Of a stretch of DNA of 6,787 nt, positions 5,418-6,787 are shown piece after piece; positions within the stretch are counted from its first letter, which is position 1; the number at the start of each line of letters is the position of its first letter. The stretch covers positions 1 through 6,787 of the forward strand of contig JAHDGP010000256.1 of assembly GCA_020627525.1 (NCBI GenBank), given 5' to 3'. A program made the translations under genes and the position numbers. Below the pieces are notes generated by a model. The model had not been told where the DNA came from. It saw nothing but the letters and a program-made list of their open reading frames with translations, and searched no databases. The stretch comes from Bacteroidota bacterium. GTDB taxonomy: Bacteria > Bacteroidota > Bacteroidia > Chitinophagales > UBA2359.

Positions 5418-6728
5418 TTAATGAATGATGTTAAACAGTTGATTGTACTGTTTATTCCCAGATTCAATTTGCATAATGTAAGTTCCACAAGATAAGTTTG
5501 TTAAGTCCAATGACTTGATGTCGCCATTTTGAAATTCTTTCGAAAATAGTACTTTTCCCATTGAGTTAAAAATTCTTATCATTCCATTTCTAACATTCAA
5601 ATCATCAATATCAACCGAAAGGTAACCATTGGAAGGATTTGGGTAAACGTTCACGATTGGTACTCTTACATCAGTTTCAGCAATACTACTAATCAAATCT
5701 AAGTTATAGTAAAATAACTCTTGATTATTATTTGTCCAACTATCACCATTCCACTTTTGCTTTAAGCGAGAAACTTCATTGTCATTATCATCATACACTT
5801 TGATAGTCTGGAAAGCATTAAGCCAATTATCGTTTTCCCAATCTTGCGTCAATAACAATACTTGATTATTGTTTGAGTCATATTCAGAAATGCTTTTGTT
5901 TGAATCAACCCAACCATCATTTAGCCAACTTTGTCGAATCCTTACGGTTTCCAAATCAGCAGAATTATATTCATAAAAGGTATTGAAAACATTTTGCCAA
6001 TCGGTTTCATTCCAAGTTTGAAAAATCAAATTTGTTAAAGCATTTCCATCATAAGTATACTGCGACCTAAAACTGTTTTCCCATTTATCATTTTCCCACA
6101 ATTGACTTTGTAAAATAGTAGTTAAACCATTTTCATTTCTTGTAATCAAATACCTATCAGTATTTTCCCAATCATCCGTAATCCAAAATTGCCAATGATG
6201 CAGCGTGACTAAACCATTTTCATCTTTTTCTTCAATCAATTGTGATTGATTTTGCCAATCTGTTCCGTTCCATATTTGTAGCCTAGAAATGGTTTTATTA
6301 TTCGCCTCATCAATTGATAAAAACCGATTGAAAGTTTCCCATTCGTTTCCGTTCCATTCTTGGTTTATGGAAATTACCTGCGGATCTCCAAAATCCTGAT
6401 TTTGCAATCTTCTAGTCTTATTTTCCCACTTGCTGTTGATGAATTCTTTTACAGTTAATTCAGTTAGTAAGTTGCTAGTGTTGTAAACATATTCTGATGA
6501 ATCAATTGCTGTCCATGAATTATCAATCCAAGCATTTTCTTTTTCTGCGATTAAAATATTTTGACCACTTTTATACGCTTTAAGATTTTGCTGTTCATTC
6601 AGTACTTGTAAATAAGTTTCAGGAGGATTTGTGTTTTCCAGTAACTTTGAAATGTCATCTACAGTCAATTGTGCAGATAAAAGAATTGGGCATAAAATGC
6701 CAATCATAAGTATAAAGCTATTTTTCAT
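5418..6728 (-). CDS. secreted T9SS substrate made of ten WxxxxW repeats
   Basis: A 436-residue secreted protein. Residues 1-20 are a signal peptide (MKNSFILMIG...LLSAQ). Residues 21-60 are a short, probably helical lead-in. Residues 67-344 hold ten tandem units with a W-x4-W motif. The second Trp is at 72, 101, 130, 158, 187, 216, 244, 273, 302 and 331, a period of 28-29; unit 2 has Phe96 in place of the first Trp. Between the Trp pairs several units carry a YxYDxNxN-like stretch resembling YD/RHS repeats. Residues 357-436 are a T9SS type A sorting domain (VNVYPNPSNGYLSVDI, then GKVLFSKEF, then SCGTYIMQIESG), which directs export across the outer membrane and surface attachment or release. 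Ligand and function are unknown; a surface-binding or adhesive role is inference. It is transcribed alone, toward dnaG. Confidence 0.9.
   Translation of the reverse strand: MKNSFILMIGILCPILLSAQLTVDDISKLLENTNPPETYLQVLNEQQNLKAYKSGQNILIAEKENAWIDNSWTAIDSSEYVYNTSNLLTELTVKEFINSKWENKTRRLQNQDFGDPQVISINQEWNGNEWETFNRFLSIDEANNKTISRLQIWNGTDWQNQSQLIEEKDENGLVTLHHWQFWITDDWENTDRYLITRNENGLTTILQSQLWENDKWENSFRSQYTYDGNALTNLIFQTWNETDWQNVFNTFYEYNSADLETVRIRQSWLNDGWVDSNKSISEYDSNNNQVLLLTQDWENDNWLNAFQTIKVYDDNDNEVSRLKQKWNGDSWTNNNQELFYYNLDLISSIAETDVRVPIVNVYPNPSNGYLSVDIDDLNVRNGMIRIFNSMGKVLFSKEFQNGDIKSLDLTNLSCGTYIMQIESGNKQYNQLFNIIH
5421..5660 (-). other. T9SS type A C-terminal sorting domain (within CDS)
   Basis: Residues 357-436 of the repeat protein. 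It has the VYPNPSNG motif near its start, a central GKVLF strand, and the SCGTYIMQIESG strand near the end, in the order and spacing of the Por_Secre_tail family. Its presence implies that the host genome encodes a type IX secretion machine. Confidence 0.9.
5697..6530 (-). repeat. coding tandem repeat, ten units of 84-87 bp
   Basis: Encodes residues 67-344 of the secreted protein. The units have diverged at DNA level, but some stay close: the segment at 5992-6020 (unit 7) and the one at 6250-6280 (unit 4) share TTTTGCCAATC and most following bases through the second-half TTCCA. This suggests growth by duplication of the unit. Confidence 0.8.
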
Positions 6729-6760
6729 TTGATTGTATTTAGAGAATATAAATTTGAATA

Positions 6761-6768
6761 TAAAGATA
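6761..6768 (-). promoter_or_regulatory. candidate -7 element for the T9SS repeat protein
   Basis: On the - strand TATCTTTA matches TAnnTTTG at 7 of 8 positions (n positions included), 32 bases before the ATG. The expected -33 box would lie just beyond the right edge of the window and cannot be checked. Confidence 0.3.
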
Positions 6769-6787
6769 ACGGATTTTTGATTAAGTT

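Overview
The window looks like chromosomal DNA of a member of the Bacteroidota, most likely Flavobacteriia or a close relative. The evidence is AT-rich sequence, a Bacteroidota-type DnaG primase, a secreted protein with a type IX secretion (T9SS) C-terminal sorting domain, a CHAT protein of the kind common in this phylum, signal peptides ending in ..AQ/..GQ, few purine-rich Shine-Dalgarno sequences, and promoter-like TAnnTTTG elements in front of several genes. The assignment is by family resemblance only; there is no rRNA in the window.

Layout from left to right: (1) the 3' end of a CHAT-domain protease-like gene on + (2-520), open at the left edge; (2) a small exported four-cysteine protein on - (633-1055); (3) a 358-bp divergent control region (1056-1413); (4) an outer-membrane beta-barrel protein of the Phenol_MetA_deg/'transporter' family on + (1414-2181); (5) an unrecognised exported, probably beta-barrel protein on - (2276-2944); (6) a 196-bp divergent control region; (7) complete dnaG on + (3141-5072); (8) a 345-bp convergent spacer ending in a strong hairpin terminator; (9) a secreted T9SS substrate on - (5418-6728) built from ten 28-29 residue W-x4-W repeats.

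The strands alternate strictly (+ - + - + -). No two neighbouring genes share a direction, so there is no visible operon and each gene is probably its own transcription unit. Each of the three convergent junctions holds a hairpin terminator that can serve both sides (578-612, 2218-2248, 5345-5374). The divergent junctions hold the promoter candidates.

The genes do not form an evident pathway. dnaG is a core replication gene surrounded by cell-envelope or secreted proteins of unknown role and one CHAT protease-like protein. I see no CRISPR array, tRNA, rRNA, insertion sequence, toxin-antitoxin pair or recognisable defence cassette. The most interesting items are the regular WxxxxW repeat protein, the CHAT protein with intact His/Cys and a C-terminal membrane anchor whose N-terminal part lies outside the window, and the small CxC/CxxC exported protein.
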